Shown here: positions 1 through 9,334 of the stretch, one piece after another | Position numbering within the stretch: the first letter of the stretch is position 1 | Layout: every line of letters begins with the position of its first letter | Source of the DNA: Flavobacterium branchiicola | Lineage (GTDB): Bacteria; Bacteroidota; Bacteroidia; Flavobacteriales; Flavobacteriaceae | Assembly (NCBI RefSeq): GCF_018383905.1 | Contig: NZ_JAGYWA010000002.1 | Coordinates: forward strand, 367,363-431,362 | DNA: 64,000 nucleotides | Direction of reading: 5' to 3' | The notes under the pieces: model-generated | Databases searched by the model: none | Told to the model about the DNA's origin: nothing | What the model saw: only the letters and a program-made list of their open reading frames with translations | Position numbers and translations under genes: made by a program

Positions 1-1
1 A

Positions 2-361
2 GCATCTGGAAAAGGGGATGAGGTTGATAAAGTAAGAACTGCTACCGAAATTGTAAAACAAAAACGTCCGGACTTAAAAATAGAAGGGCCAATTCAATAT
101 GATGCTGCCGTTGATCGCGAAGTTGGAAAAAGCAAAATGCCGGATTCTGAAGTAGCAGGACAAGCAAGCGTACTTATTTTCCCTGATTTAAATACCGGAA
201 ACAATACCTATAAAGCGGTTCAAAGAGAAACCGGGGCTTTGGCAATAGGACCGATGTTACAAGGTCTAAACAAGCCTGTAAACGACTTAAGCCGTGGTTG
301 TACAGTAGATGATATTATAAACACAGTTGTAATTACAGCGATCCAGGCACAAGGATTGTAA
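2..361 (+). CDS. pta: Phosphate acetyltransferase, C-terminal part (partial at window start)
   Basis: This is the last 119 codons of a reading frame that enters from the left edge. It would convert acetyl-CoA and phosphate to acetyl-phosphate in the cytoplasm. The visible part matches the C-terminal PTA_PTB catalytic domain: [10 protein letters not shown], then [17 protein letters not shown], then [19 protein letters not shown] and a closing [14 protein letters not shown] helix. The first internal ATG is at 137, but homology continues upstream of it in frame, so 137 is not the start. It sits 95 bp ahead of ackA, the usual pta-ackA pairing for acetate production or assimilation. Nothing can be said about the N-terminal domain. 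Confidence 0.93.
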   Translation, partial: ASGKGDEVDKVRTATEIVKQKRPDLKIEGPIQYDAAVDREVGKSKMPDSEVAGQASVLIFPDLNTGNNTYKAVQRETGALAIGPMLQGLNKPVNDLSRGCTVDDIINTVVITAIQAQGL

Positions 362-456
362 TTAATTATGAATTGTTAATTATGAATTATAAATTATTTT
401 TTTGAGCTTTTAAAAAAAAACTCAGCACCTTAGAAACTTAGCACCTTAAAAAAAAA
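362..456. repeat. pta-ackA spacer made of repeated words
   Basis: The spacer is almost entirely reiterated words: AATTATGAATT with variants near 364-392, and the unit CTTAG(A/C)ACCTTAG near 421-448. The second word family reappears near 39030-39070. No promoter box is obvious. Confidence 0.5.
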
Positions 457-1641
457 ATGAAAATACTAATTATAAACTCAGGAAGTTCTTCAATAAAATA
501 TCAATTAATGATTATGCCTTCAAATGAAGTAATTTGTAGCGGTATGATTGACAGAATTGGATTAGAAACTTCAAATATTACATTTAAAACATCATCTCAT
601 TCACAGGAAGAAACATTACCAATTCCGACTCATAAAGTAGGTTTACAAAAAGTAGCCAATATGCTTTTAGATGCCGAGAAAGGTGTAATTAAATCAACAT
701 CAGAAATTTCAGCTGTTGGTCATCGTGTAGTGCATGGCGGAAGTGATTTTAGTGATACAGTAAAAATTGATGATAAAGTAAAAGCCAAAATCAAACAGCT
801 TTTTGAATTGGCACCTTTGCATAATCCCGCGAATTTAGAAGGAATTAATGTTGCAGAAGAGATTTTTAGTTCAGCAGAGCAAATTGCAGTTTTCGATACT
901 GCTTTTCATCAGACAATGCCTGAAGTAGCTTATAAATATGCGATTCCGAATTATCTTCTAACGGAAAATAAAGTGCGTGTATACGGTTTTCACGGTACTA
1001 GTCACAAATACGTTTCTGAAAAAGCAATTAACTTTTTAGAGAAAGGTGCTAATATTATTACTATTCATTTAGGAAATGGCTGTAGTATGGCAGCCGTTAA
1101 AAACGGAAAATGTATTGATACTACAATGGGCTTTTCACCGTCAAATGGGTTAATAATGGGAACCCGTGCAGGAGACATTGATCAGTCCGTTATCTTTTAT
1201 ATGATTAAAAATCTTGGGTATACTCCCGATGAGGTTAATGCAGTTTTACTTAAACAAAGCGGAATGCTTGGTCTGACAGGTTATAGTGACTTACGAGATA
1301 TTGAAGCGGAAGCTGAAAAAGGAAATAGAGAATGTCAATTAGCTTTATTAATGAATGCTTATCGAATTAAAAAGACAATCGGTGCTTACGCTGCAGCATT
1401 AAACGGATTGGACGCAATTGTATTTACTGCTGGAATTGGTGAAAATTCTTCACATATGCGTAAACTTATTTGTACCGAAATGGATTATTTTGGAATTCAG
1501 ATCGATTTAGAAAAAAATCAAATTCGTTCTAAAGAAATCAGAGAAATCAATGCAACAAACTCATTAGTTAAAGTTCTGGTAGTCCCAACTGATGAAGAAT
1601 ATGAAATTGCCAATCAGGTTTATAATTTGCTTCAAAATTAA
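457..1641 (+). CDS. ackA: Acetate kinase
   Basis: A cytoplasmic kinase that interconverts acetyl-phosphate plus ADP with acetate plus ATP. The 394-residue length is normal. Family motifs are complete and in order: the N-terminal phosphate-binding INSGSSSIKY (N7), GHRVVHGG with the substrate Arg, FDTAFHQTMP with the catalytic Asp, GFHGTSHKYV, the adenosine-binding HLGNGCS, GTRAGDIDQ with the second catalytic Arg, and FTAGIGENS near the C-terminus. The ATG at 457 follows an A-rich leader and gives the conserved MKILIINSG start. It lies directly after pta and is followed by a hairpin terminator, so the two probably form one transcript. Confidence 0.97.
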   Translation: MKILIINSGSSSIKYQLMIMPSNEVICSGMIDRIGLETSNITFKTSSHSQEETLPIPTHKVGLQKVANMLLDAEKGVIKSTSEISAVGHRVVHGGSDFSDTVKIDDKVKAKIKQLFELAPLHNPANLEGINVAEEIFSSAEQIAVFDTAFHQTMPEVAYKYAIPNYLLTENKVRVYGFHGTSHKYVSEKAINFLEKGANIITIHLGNGCSMAAVKNGKCIDTTMGFSPSNGLIMGTRAGDIDQSVIFYMIKNLGYTPDEVNAVLLKQSGMLGLTGYSDLRDIEAEAEKGNRECQLALLMNAYRIKKTIGAYAAALNGLDAIVFTAGIGENSSHMRKLICTEMDYFGIQIDLEKNQIRSKEIREINATNSLVKVLVVPTDEEYEIANQVYNLLQN

Positions 1642-1664
1642 ATTTTAAACGATTCTATATAACT

Positions 1665-1691
1665 AAGCTTCTCTATCGGGAAGCTTTTTTT
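1665..1691 (+). terminator. Rho-independent terminator of pta-ackA
   Basis: Inverted repeat AAGCTTC / GAAGCTT with an 8-nt loop followed by a run of T, 24 bp after the ackA stop codon. Confidence 0.8.
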
Positions 1692-1717
1692 ACGCCTCCA
1701 AATTAAATATTTGTCAG

Positions 1718-1725
1718 TATCTTTG
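1718..1725 (+). promoter_or_regulatory. -7 box TATCTTTG for the sugar-locus regulator
   Basis: Exact match to the Bacteroidota -7 consensus TAnnTTTG. No TTG is seen at the expected -33 distance. It lies downstream of the longest possible TTG start (1711), so it argues for the shorter start at 1744. Confidence 0.45.
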
Positions 1726-1743
1726 AATATAAAACCGAATATC

Positions 1744-4488
1744 TTGAAATCGATACTTTTAAAATCACTTTTCCTCTTTTTCATTGCTTTTCAAATTCAG
1801 GCACAAGAGTTGCTTCCTTTCGTCGAAAACTACAGTAAATCAGATTATCAGGGAGACAACCAAATATGGAATATTGCTCAGGGAAAAGACAAAGCAATGT
1901 ATTTTGCCAATAATCACTATTTACTGCGATATGATGGCGTAATATGGGAAAAATATTCATTGCCCAATAAAACCATTATTCGTTCCATACTAATCGAAGG
2001 TGATCGAATATATTCGGGCTCTTATAAAGAATTTGGCTATTGGCACAGAGAAAATGGAGAAATGCACTATGTTTCAATCACTAAAAATCTCCGTTTATTT
2101 GATGAAAAAGACAATGAAGAAATCTGGAAAATTTTCAGGTTTAATGGGGCTTTATATTTTCAGTCTTTTAATGATATTTTTATTTATGACGGAAAGCATA
2201 TTCAAAAAATTAAATTTCCATTTTTAATCTCCTATTGTTTTGCAGTCGATCAGAATCTTTACGTAGCTTCTGTAAGCAAAGGGATGTTTAAAATGAACGG
2301 TTCCAAAATTACTAATCCAAAAGGATGGAATGTTTTAAAAAATACTGTTGTTCATGCAGTCGAAAAGTATAAAGAGAAGACTTATATTTTTACACAGAAA
2401 AAAGGAATTTTTATTGTCGAAAGAGAGGGTTTAAAACCGTGGAATAATCCATTGAATGAAACTTTAAAATCAAATGGAATTAATGTTGCTAAATTTATTA
2501 AGAATGATAAACTGGTTATAGGAACCGGTAATAAAGGAGTCTTTATTTATGATTTAAGTAAAGATACTTTCAAGAATATCGATAGAAATAATGTTTTGAT
2601 GAATAATTCCGTCTTAAGCATTGGTCTTGATAAAGAAGAAGATTTATGGCTTGGTCTGGATAACGGAATTGCTCATGTTGAGGTAAATTCGCCAATTTCT
2701 TTTTTTTATGATAATTCCGGAATTTTAGGATCAGTTTATTCGGTTGCGACTACCAATAAAGGATATCTGATCGCTTCAAACCATGGAATTTTTGAGTTCG
2801 ATTCGGGAAATTTTAAAATGCTTTCTAATACACAGGGACAAGGCTGGAATATTACGAAAATTGGTGATAAATATTTAATTGGTCATAACGATGGAACTTT
2901 TTGTTATGAAAATGGCGCATTAACTAAAATTAATAATGTAAGCGGCGGTTGGAATTTATCCAAAAGTATTATTAATGACACCTATTTTCAATCTACTTAT
3001 AGCGGAATTCTGGTTTATGACGATGTCTCAGATTTAAGAAAAACAAAAAAAATTAATGAACTCTCAAAACCAATTAAATATGTTGCACAAAATAAAAGAA
3101 ATGAGATTTGGGCAGCAGATAATTATCGTGGATTATACAGGGTCCTTTTTGATGACAATTACAAAACCTTAAAAGTTGAAAATATTACACAACAGAGTAA
3201 AATAAAAAATGACTTTGGGGTTAAGATTTTTGAATTTAGAAAAGAGTTGCTTTTCCTGATAAATAATGTTTGGTACACTTTTAATTCTATTTCAAATAAA
3301 TTAGAAGAGAATGTTTTATTCAATTCTAATTTTAAAAACATTTCTGATGTTGTCGCCATAGACGAAGATCATTTTATTGTGCTACAGGATGGGATTTTGT
3401 ATCATATCTATGCGCAGGGAAATAAATTTTTATGGAACATAATTCAGGAGAAATATTATAAAGGAAAACTGATCAATGAAAACTTAAGAATTTTCAAAAG
3501 CAACAACCATTATTTAATGAATTTAGATGATGGATTTATTTCTCTTCAGTTAGGTTATGAGAATAAACAAAATAAAGGCGTCAAAGTCGAAGCTTATAAT
3601 GAAAACACACTTTTACCAGACGATGGAAAGATTAAGCATAATACAGAATTAAAAATTAATGTTATCTCCGGAATTTATGGAGCCAGCAAGCCAAATTTAT
3701 TTTATCAGATAAATAAAGGTAAAAATTACGTTCCAATTTCAAATGGAACAATAGTTCTGAATAACTTAAGCAGTGGTTCGCATTCTATTGTGATTTTTAA
3801 ACACGACGGAGTAAATTATGATAAAGTTTCCAGTTTTGATTTTAGAGTATCACAACCCTGGTACTTTTCATTTTGGATGATTCTTCTTTATTTATTAGTA
3901 ATAGGAGCAGTGCTGTTTTTTTATTATAAATGGAATAAACTACGTTATAGACAAAAGTTAAAGTTGCAGGCAGAAGAATTAAAGCATCAGCGCGAAATTC
4001 TGGAAATGGAGCTTAAAACAGAAAATGAATTAAATATTCAGGAATATGAAAAGCATATTCTGGAACTCGAATTGCAAACCAAAGCTTCAGAAGTAGCAGG
4101 AAAATCATTGTCTATCGCGAAGCAAAGCGAAATGATTGATAAGATTCAAAATATTCTGGAATCTGAGAAAGACTTCAATAAACTTAAAAGCGAAATTAAA
4201 AAAGCAATTAAGATAAATGAAGTGAATAAACATGAATGGGAGATTTTTGAAACCAATCTGAATCAAATTCACAATGAGTTTATCATTACCTTGTCTAAAA
4301 AGTATCCACAACTAACTCCAAAGGATATAAAACTGTGTGTTTATCTTAAAATGAACCTCTCTTCAAAAGAAATTGCACCTATGATGAACATCTCTTTTAG
4401 AGGTGTAGAACTGCACAGATATCGTTTAAGAAAGAAATTAAACCTTAATCAGGAAGAAAACCTGTCAAAGTTTTTATTAAGTCTGTAA
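1744..4488 (+). CDS. Membrane-bound sensor-regulator: beta-propeller, Y_Y_Y, TM, LuxR-type HTH
   Basis: A probable one-component transcription regulator that senses a ligand outside the inner membrane. From the TTG at 1744 (914 residues) it has a signal peptide (hydrophobic LFLFFIAF, then QIQAQ), about 600 residues of two-component-regulator-type propeller repeats (WLGLDNGIAHVE), a Y_Y_Y-like beta domain at about 620-700, one TM helix near 708-730, a Glu/Lys-rich coiled coil, and a C-terminal LuxR-like HTH (LTPKDIKLCVYLKMNLSSKEIA) near 855-914. There is no histidine kinase or receiver, so it differs from hybrid two-component sensors. It lies just upstream of susC, which it probably controls. 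A TTG at 1711 is also open, but the -7 box lies downstream of it. Confidence 0.85.
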   Translation: MKSILLKSLFLFFIAFQIQAQELLPFVENYSKSDYQGDNQIWNIAQGKDKAMYFANNHYLLRYDGVIWEKYSLPNKTIIRSILIEGDRIYSGSYKEFGYWHRENGEMHYVSITKNLRLFDEKDNEEIWKIFRFNGALYFQSFNDIFIYDGKHIQKIKFPFLISYCFAVDQNLYVASVSKGMFKMNGSKITNPKGWNVLKNTVVHAVEKYKEKTYIFTQKKGIFIVEREGLKPWNNPLNETLKSNGINVAKFIKNDKLVIGTGNKGVFIYDLSKDTFKNIDRNNVLMNNSVLSIGLDKEEDLWLGLDNGIAHVEVNSPISFFYDNSGILGSVYSVATTNKGYLIASNHGIFEFDSGNFKMLSNTQGQGWNITKIGDKYLIGHNDGTFCYENGALTKINNVSGGWNLSKSIINDTYFQSTYSGILVYDDVSDLRKTKKINELSKPIKYVAQNKRNEIWAADNYRGLYRVLFDDNYKTLKVENITQQSKIKNDFGVKIFEFRKELLFLINNVWYTFNSISNKLEENVLFNSNFKNISDVVAIDEDHFIVLQDGILYHIYAQGNKFLWNIIQEKYYKGKLINENLRIFKSNNHYLMNLDDGFISLQLGYENKQNKGVKVEAYNENTLLPDDGKIKHNTELKINVISGIYGASKPNLFYQINKGKNYVPISNGTIVLNNLSSGSHSIVIFKHDGVNYDKVSSFDFRVSQPWYFSFWMILLYLLVIGAVLFFYYKWNKLRYRQKLKLQAEELKHQREILEMELKTENELNIQEYEKHILELELQTKASEVAGKSLSIAKQSEMIDKIQNILESEKDFNKLKSEIKKAIKINEVNKHEWEIFETNLNQIHNEFIITLSKKYPQLTPKDIKLCVYLKMNLSSKEIAPMMNISFRGVELHRYRLRKKLNLNQEENLSKFLLSL

Positions 4489-4732
4489 GATTTGATTTTA
4501 TTTTTTAAATAATTTATATTTTTTCAATTCATTCTTTATAGAATTACAATACATCATTACTACATCATAAGGTTATGTTAATGTAAATTTTTTGATAATT
4601 ATAACATTGATTATCATTAGTATACACGATAATTTTAACACAATGATGTAGCTATGTAGTAGTGCTGTTTGATGTACTACAACGTTGTAATTGTTTAATT
4701 TGGCTCTACTAACTTAAACGATTACATACTGT
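4489..4732 (+). promoter_or_regulatory. susC promoter region with repeated TACATCAT words
   Basis: An AT-rich regulatory gap. TACATCAT occurs at 4550-4557 and 4561-4568 (11 bp apart, about one helical turn). Its reverse complement ATGATGTA is at 4643-4650, with a one-mismatch copy at 4669-4676. TACTAC or GTAGTA also recurs at 4558, 4656 and 4675. A weak promoter candidate is TTG at 4669-4671 with TTAATTTG at 4695-4702. The repeats are plausible binding sites for the upstream HTH regulator; this is inference. Confidence 0.5.
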
Positions 4733-7700
4733 ATGAAAAATTTTATTTTTAGCTTTTTAGCACTCTTGTTGCTGCCATCATATATGATGGGACAGGCACA
4801 GGCAATTAAAGGAAAAGTAGTAGACAGTAGTGGAATGGGAGTTCCGGGAGCTATAATTAGTGCTTCGGAATCCAGAACATCTACTGATGCTGACTTTGAT
4901 GGTAATTTTACCATTAATGCTAAGATTGGAGAAACTTTAAAGATCTCTATGCTTGGTTTTGATTCTGTATCAACTACTGCTACTGCAGGAGCTATGTCGA
5001 TTACCTTAAAAGAAGCAGGCGATACTGCTTTAAAAGAAGTTGTTGTAATTGGTTACGGTACCAGAAAGAAAATTGATAATACTTCGGCCATTACATCATT
5101 GAAAGCTGAAGATGTTACAAAAACAAAGGTAATGAATGCTTCACAAGCTATTCAGGGTAAAGCTGCTGGGGTTCAGGTAATTTCATCTGATGTTCCGGGA
5201 AGTACACCTTCAGTGGTTATTAGAGGATTAGGTACTGCACTAGGAGGAAGAAATCCTTTATATATTGTTGATGGAATGCCAACTGAAAACATCAATAATA
5301 TTAATACCAATGATATTACTTCTTATGAGATTCTTAAAGATGCTTCTTCATTAGCAATCTACGGAACGAGAGCTGCAAACGGAGTTATCATTATTACTAC
5401 TAAAAAAGGTAAAGGAGATAAAGTTTCGGTAGAAATTGAAAGCTTCGGAGGTGTTAGAACACCGCTTAAAAAGGTTAAAATGGCTGACGCAAATCAATAT
5501 GCAAACTATTCTAACGCAGCCTTAGGAACAAATAAATTCTCTACAGATCAACCAGTTAATACTAATTGGCTAGACGAAATTACAAGAACAGGAACTTATA
5601 CACAAAATAATATTTCTATTTCTGGTGCTTCAGAAAATGTTAAATACTTTTTTAGTGCTGGTAACTATCAGGAAAAAGCAGTTCTTAACGGTTTAGATTA
5701 TAGCCGTACAAGTTTTAGAAATAACAATGAGTTTAAACTTTCTAAAAAAGTTACTTTAAATCAAAACTTCAGTTTTACATCAGCTAATTCTGCTCCAAAA
5801 CCGCTAAGTGCATTTACAAATGCATACAAACAATCACCAATTGTTCCTGTACGTTTTGCTAACGGTCAATATGGTGTGCCTTTCGCAGATGCTAATGGAG
5901 TAGCAAGTCCAACTGGTAGCTCATTTAACAATGTTGGAAACCCAGTTGCACAATTAGATTTTTATAATGAGCAACAAAGAAGTGTTACTCTTCAAGGTGG
6001 TTTGAAATTAGATTATCAAATCATTGATGGTTTAAAGTTTACCTCACAATTTAATGGAGAGTATTATACTTGGAAACAATATAATTATGAAGATACTAAA
6101 AATGTTTGGTTAGCGGCAAATCCAACTCGTGTTGAGTCGAAATATCCTTCATCAGATCCTATCAATTTATTGACAAGAGGAAGAGAGCAGTATTTCAACT
6201 GGAATTTATCTAACTATTTTACTTACAATAAAGTATTTGCTAACATTCACGATGTTGAGTTAACGGCAGGTATTGAGACTTCTGTAAAAGGCCCTAGAGA
6301 GAAATTGGTAATTACTAGAAAAAATGTAAGTCCGGATTCTAATTATTGGTCTTTATATAATGCAACAGATTCAAAAGGTGTTGATTATTCTGGTACTGTT
6401 ACAAATTTACAAGATATCGTTTTCAACGAAAGTAAATTAGCTTCTTATTTTGGTCGTGCTCAGTACAAATTAATGGACAGATACTTATTGACGGGAACTA
6501 TCAGACGTGACGGATCATCAAACTTTGCTAAAGATTATCGTTGGGGAACTTTCCCATCTGTAGGTCTTGGTTGGATTATGACAAAAGAAAGCTTCTTATC
6601 AGATATTAAAGGAGTTGATTTAATTAAATTAAGAGGAAGCTGGGGTAAATTGGGTAACCAAAATGTACCATTAAACAATCAAGGTTATGCTTCTGGATTA
6701 AATAGTTATTTAGGTGGTTCTATTTTAAATGAAGGTACTAGTATTACTTCTCAAATTGACCCTACTTTAACATGGGAAATTACTGAAGAAACTTCTGCAG
6801 GTATTGATTTTGAATTCTTAGGAAACAGATTAAAAGGATCTGTTGATGTTTATAATAAAAATACTGATAATGTTATTTTGAACATTAAGCCTTTTCCAAC
6901 TTCTGGTATTACTGTAGCAACTCCATCTCATGTTGGTGAAGTTTCAAACAAAGGATATGAATTAGCATTACGTTGGGACGATAAAATTACTGACGATTTA
7001 AGCTACTGGGTAGGAGGTAACTTCTCTCACAATAAAAATGAACTTACAGGTTTAAAAGATGTTTCATTATCTCAGGTTATTGGAGGTAATTTAGGAAATG
7101 GACAGGATACTAAGTTGTTGTACAACAACTCAATTGGTCAGCCATTAGGTAGTTTTTATCTTTATGAATATGCAGGTGTAGATCCGGCAAACGGAAATAT
7201 GCTTTACTATAATGCTTCTGGTGCCAAAGTAACTCAGGATGCATTATCTGCAACAGCTGATAAAAAATATGTAGGTTCAATTTTACCAACATCTAACTAC
7301 GGAGTTTCTTTAGGAATTGTTTACAAAAACATTGATTTCTCAGTAGACGGATATGGTACAGGTGGAGCAAAAGTATACAATGGTAAAAAAGCGCAACGTT
7401 TTGGAGGTGAAAACATAGAAGCTTCTATGACAAATGATTTTTGGTCACCAACAAATACAACTTCGCCAAATCCAAGACCATTTAATACGGTTCCTGTAGC
7501 TTCAACTTACTACATGGAATCTGGAGATTTCTTTAGAATCAATAACATCACTTTAGGTTATAAACTTCCTCTTAAAGAAGATCAATTTATTAGTTCTTGC
7601 CGAATTTATTTTAATGCAATCAACCCTTTCATTACACAGAAATACTCTGGTTTTTCTCCTGAGTTAAATGGTGATGGTAATCCTTACGGAACACAAGGTG

Positions 7701-7762
7701 TAGAATTGGATGCTTATCCAACATTAAGATCATTTGTAATTGGTGCTAATTTAAAATTTTAA
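4733..7762 (+). CDS. SusC/RagA-family TonB-dependent outer-membrane transporter
   Basis: The 1009-residue outer-membrane porter takes up oligosaccharides with energy from TonB. It starts with a signal peptide ending MMGQAQA, then a carboxypeptidase-regulatory-like domain (about 25-95; VVDSSGMGVPGAIISASE), the SusC signature ALKEVVVIGYGTRKK (about 100), a plug domain with GLGTALGGRNPLYIVDGMP and YEILKDASSLAIYGTRAANGVIIITTKKG, and a C-terminal 22-strand-type barrel ending in FVIGANLKF. It is followed after 4 bp by susD, and the two should form the lidded SusCD complex. The gene is preceded by a long regulatory gap and the sensor-regulator. Confidence 0.95.
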   Translation: MKNFIFSFLALLLLPSYMMGQAQAIKGKVVDSSGMGVPGAIISASESRTSTDADFDGNFTINAKIGETLKISMLGFDSVSTTATAGAMSITLKEAGDTALKEVVVIGYGTRKKIDNTSAITSLKAEDVTKTKVMNASQAIQGKAAGVQVISSDVPGSTPSVVIRGLGTALGGRNPLYIVDGMPTENINNINTNDITSYEILKDASSLAIYGTRAANGVIIITTKKGKGDKVSVEIESFGGVRTPLKKVKMADANQYANYSNAALGTNKFSTDQPVNTNWLDEITRTGTYTQNNISISGASENVKYFFSAGNYQEKAVLNGLDYSRTSFRNNNEFKLSKKVTLNQNFSFTSANSAPKPLSAFTNAYKQSPIVPVRFANGQYGVPFADANGVASPTGSSFNNVGNPVAQLDFYNEQQRSVTLQGGLKLDYQIIDGLKFTSQFNGEYYTWKQYNYEDTKNVWLAANPTRVESKYPSSDPINLLTRGREQYFNWNLSNYFTYNKVFANIHDVELTAGIETSVKGPREKLVITRKNVSPDSNYWSLYNATDSKGVDYSGTVTNLQDIVFNESKLASYFGRAQYKLMDRYLLTGTIRRDGSSNFAKDYRWGTFPSVGLGWIMTKESFLSDIKGVDLIKLRGSWGKLGNQNVPLNNQGYASGLNSYLGGSILNEGTSITSQIDPTLTWEITEETSAGIDFEFLGNRLKGSVDVYNKNTDNVILNIKPFPTSGITVATPSHVGEVSNKGYELALRWDDKITDDLSYWVGGNFSHNKNELTGLKDVSLSQVIGGNLGNGQDTKLLYNNSIGQPLGSFYLYEYAGVDPANGNMLYYNASGAKVTQDALSATADKKYVGSILPTSNYGVSLGIVYKNIDFSVDGYGTGGAKVYNGKKAQRFGGENIEASMTNDFWSPTNTTSPNPRPFNTVPVASTYYMESGDFFRINNITLGYKLPLKEDQFISSCRIYFNAINPFITQKYSGFSPELNGDGNPYGTQGVELDAYPTLRSFVIGANLKF

Positions 7763-7766
7763 TATT

Positions 7767-9263
7767 ATGAAAAAGATATATATATCAATCTTCGTGTTAG
7801 CAGCATTTACCTTTACAGGATGTGCTGATGATTACTTGGATGTTAAACAATCAGAAACAGTTTCTACAGACGACATCGAATTGTATAACAATGACAATGG
7901 AGCAAAAACATTTGTTACTGCTATTTACAGCAAGTTTTTGGACTGGGATATGAGTTCATTTGGATGGATTGGTTTAGCAAGTATTACATCTGATGATGCT
8001 GACAAAGGTTCAACACCAAGTGATACAGGTACTGATAAAGATGTTTTGGATGCCTTAACTTATAATGCATCAAATCCATCTGCTGAAAGTACATTTAATG
8101 CTAACTACGACGGAATCAATAGATGTAATCAGGCATTGGCTATTCTTCCTAAATTAGATAAAGCTGATCCTGCATTAAGAGATAGATTAATGGGTGAGGC
8201 TAAGTTTTTAAGAGCTTTTATGTACTTCACATTAGTGAAATGTTACGGCGGTGTGCCAATTGTTGATCACGTATCTAGTATTCCATTATCAGCAGAAGAT
8301 AAAGCAATGCAGTTAACTCGTAAAACAGCTGCTGAAGTTTATGCTTTCATTGAAAAAGATTTAAATGAAGCTGCTGCGGTTTTACCAAATAAATCTCAAT
8401 ATGCTGATGCTGAAAAAGCTAGAGCTTCAAAAGGTGCGGCTTATGCTTTATTGGCCAAAGTAAGCTTGTATCAGAAAAAATGGCAAAGTGTTCTGGATAA
8501 TTGTAATAAGGTTACAGGATACATTATCTCTCCCGATTACGCTAAAATGTTTAGGCTTGAAGGAGAAAATGATGGAGAATCTATTTTTGAAATAAATGGT
8601 GTTGGTTCTGTACCAGCACGTGGAATTCAAGGATATTCAAACACTCAAGGTGTGCGTGATTCTTGGGGATGGGGTTTTAACCAACCTTCTCAGAGTTTAG
8701 TAGACGCTTATGAAGCAGGAGATGTTAGAAAAGATGCAACTATTATTTTTAGAGGAACAACTTTGTATGATGGTACTGTAGTTCCAACAGTAGAAGTTGA
8801 AGAAGGACAAACGGATCCTAATCCAAGATATAACTATAAAGCTTATTCTTCTGCATTCACAAATGGATGGGAAACAGATGCCAATATTAAGTATTTAAGA
8901 TATGGCGAAGTTTTATTAATGAAAGCGGAAGCTTTAAATGAATTAGGCCAAACTTCAGAAGCTATTTCGCTGCTTAACATAATTAGACACAGAGCTGGTT
9001 TAGATGAAACACCTGCAACTTCTCAAGCGGCAGTTAAAACGGCGATCTGGAAAGAAAGAAGAGTTGAATTAGCATTTGAATTTGACAGATTCTTTGATTT
9101 AGTTAGAACTGGTCAGGCTAAAGATGCCTTTGCTGCTGACAAAAGTATTTATTTCCCTAATGGAAGAGTATTTACAGTAGGTAAAAATGAATTATTCCCA
9201 ATTCCTGCATCATTTATTTTGCAGGCTCAAGGTTTAAGTACTCAAAATCCTGGTTATAATTAA
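7767..9263 (+). CDS. SusD/RagB-family glycan-binding lipoprotein
   Basis: A 498-residue surface lipoprotein that captures glycan and caps the SusC barrel. It has a lipobox FTFTGC with Cys19 followed by acidic residues (ADDYLDV), consistent with surface export of Bacteroidota lipoproteins. Typical family blocks are visible: NRCNQALAILPKL, RDRLMGEAKFLRAFMYFTLVKCYGGVPIV, ASKGAAYALLAKVSLYQKKW, IKYLRYGEVLLMKAEALNELG, IWKERRVELAFEFDRFFDLVRTG, and a C-terminal FPIPASFI..NPGYN. The 4-bp gap to susC shows co-transcription. Ligand specificity cannot be read from the sequence and is inferred from the enzymes downstream. Confidence 0.95.
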   Translation: MKKIYISIFVLAAFTFTGCADDYLDVKQSETVSTDDIELYNNDNGAKTFVTAIYSKFLDWDMSSFGWIGLASITSDDADKGSTPSDTGTDKDVLDALTYNASNPSAESTFNANYDGINRCNQALAILPKLDKADPALRDRLMGEAKFLRAFMYFTLVKCYGGVPIVDHVSSIPLSAEDKAMQLTRKTAAEVYAFIEKDLNEAAAVLPNKSQYADAEKARASKGAAYALLAKVSLYQKKWQSVLDNCNKVTGYIISPDYAKMFRLEGENDGESIFEINGVGSVPARGIQGYSNTQGVRDSWGWGFNQPSQSLVDAYEAGDVRKDATIIFRGTTLYDGTVVPTVEVEEGQTDPNPRYNYKAYSSAFTNGWETDANIKYLRYGEVLLMKAEALNELGQTSEAISLLNIIRHRAGLDETPATSQAAVKTAIWKERRVELAFEFDRFFDLVRTGQAKDAFAADKSIYFPNGRVFTVGKNELFPIPASFILQAQGLSTQNPGYN

Positions 9264-9275
9264 TACCATTTATAT

Positions 9276-9316
9276 ATCACTTCCTTCAGTTTACTGAGGG
9301 AAGTGATTATTTTTTA
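9276..9316 (+). terminator. Intercistronic hairpin after susD
   Basis: A 15-bp stem (one G-T pair) with a 2-nt loop: ATCACTTCC at 9276 pairs with GGAAGTGAT ending at 9307, then TATTTTTT. The next gene starts 19 bp later on the same strand, so it may partially terminate or stabilise the susCD part of a longer mRNA. Confidence 0.65.
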
Positions 9317-9334
9317 CATTTTAAATTTTTTATA

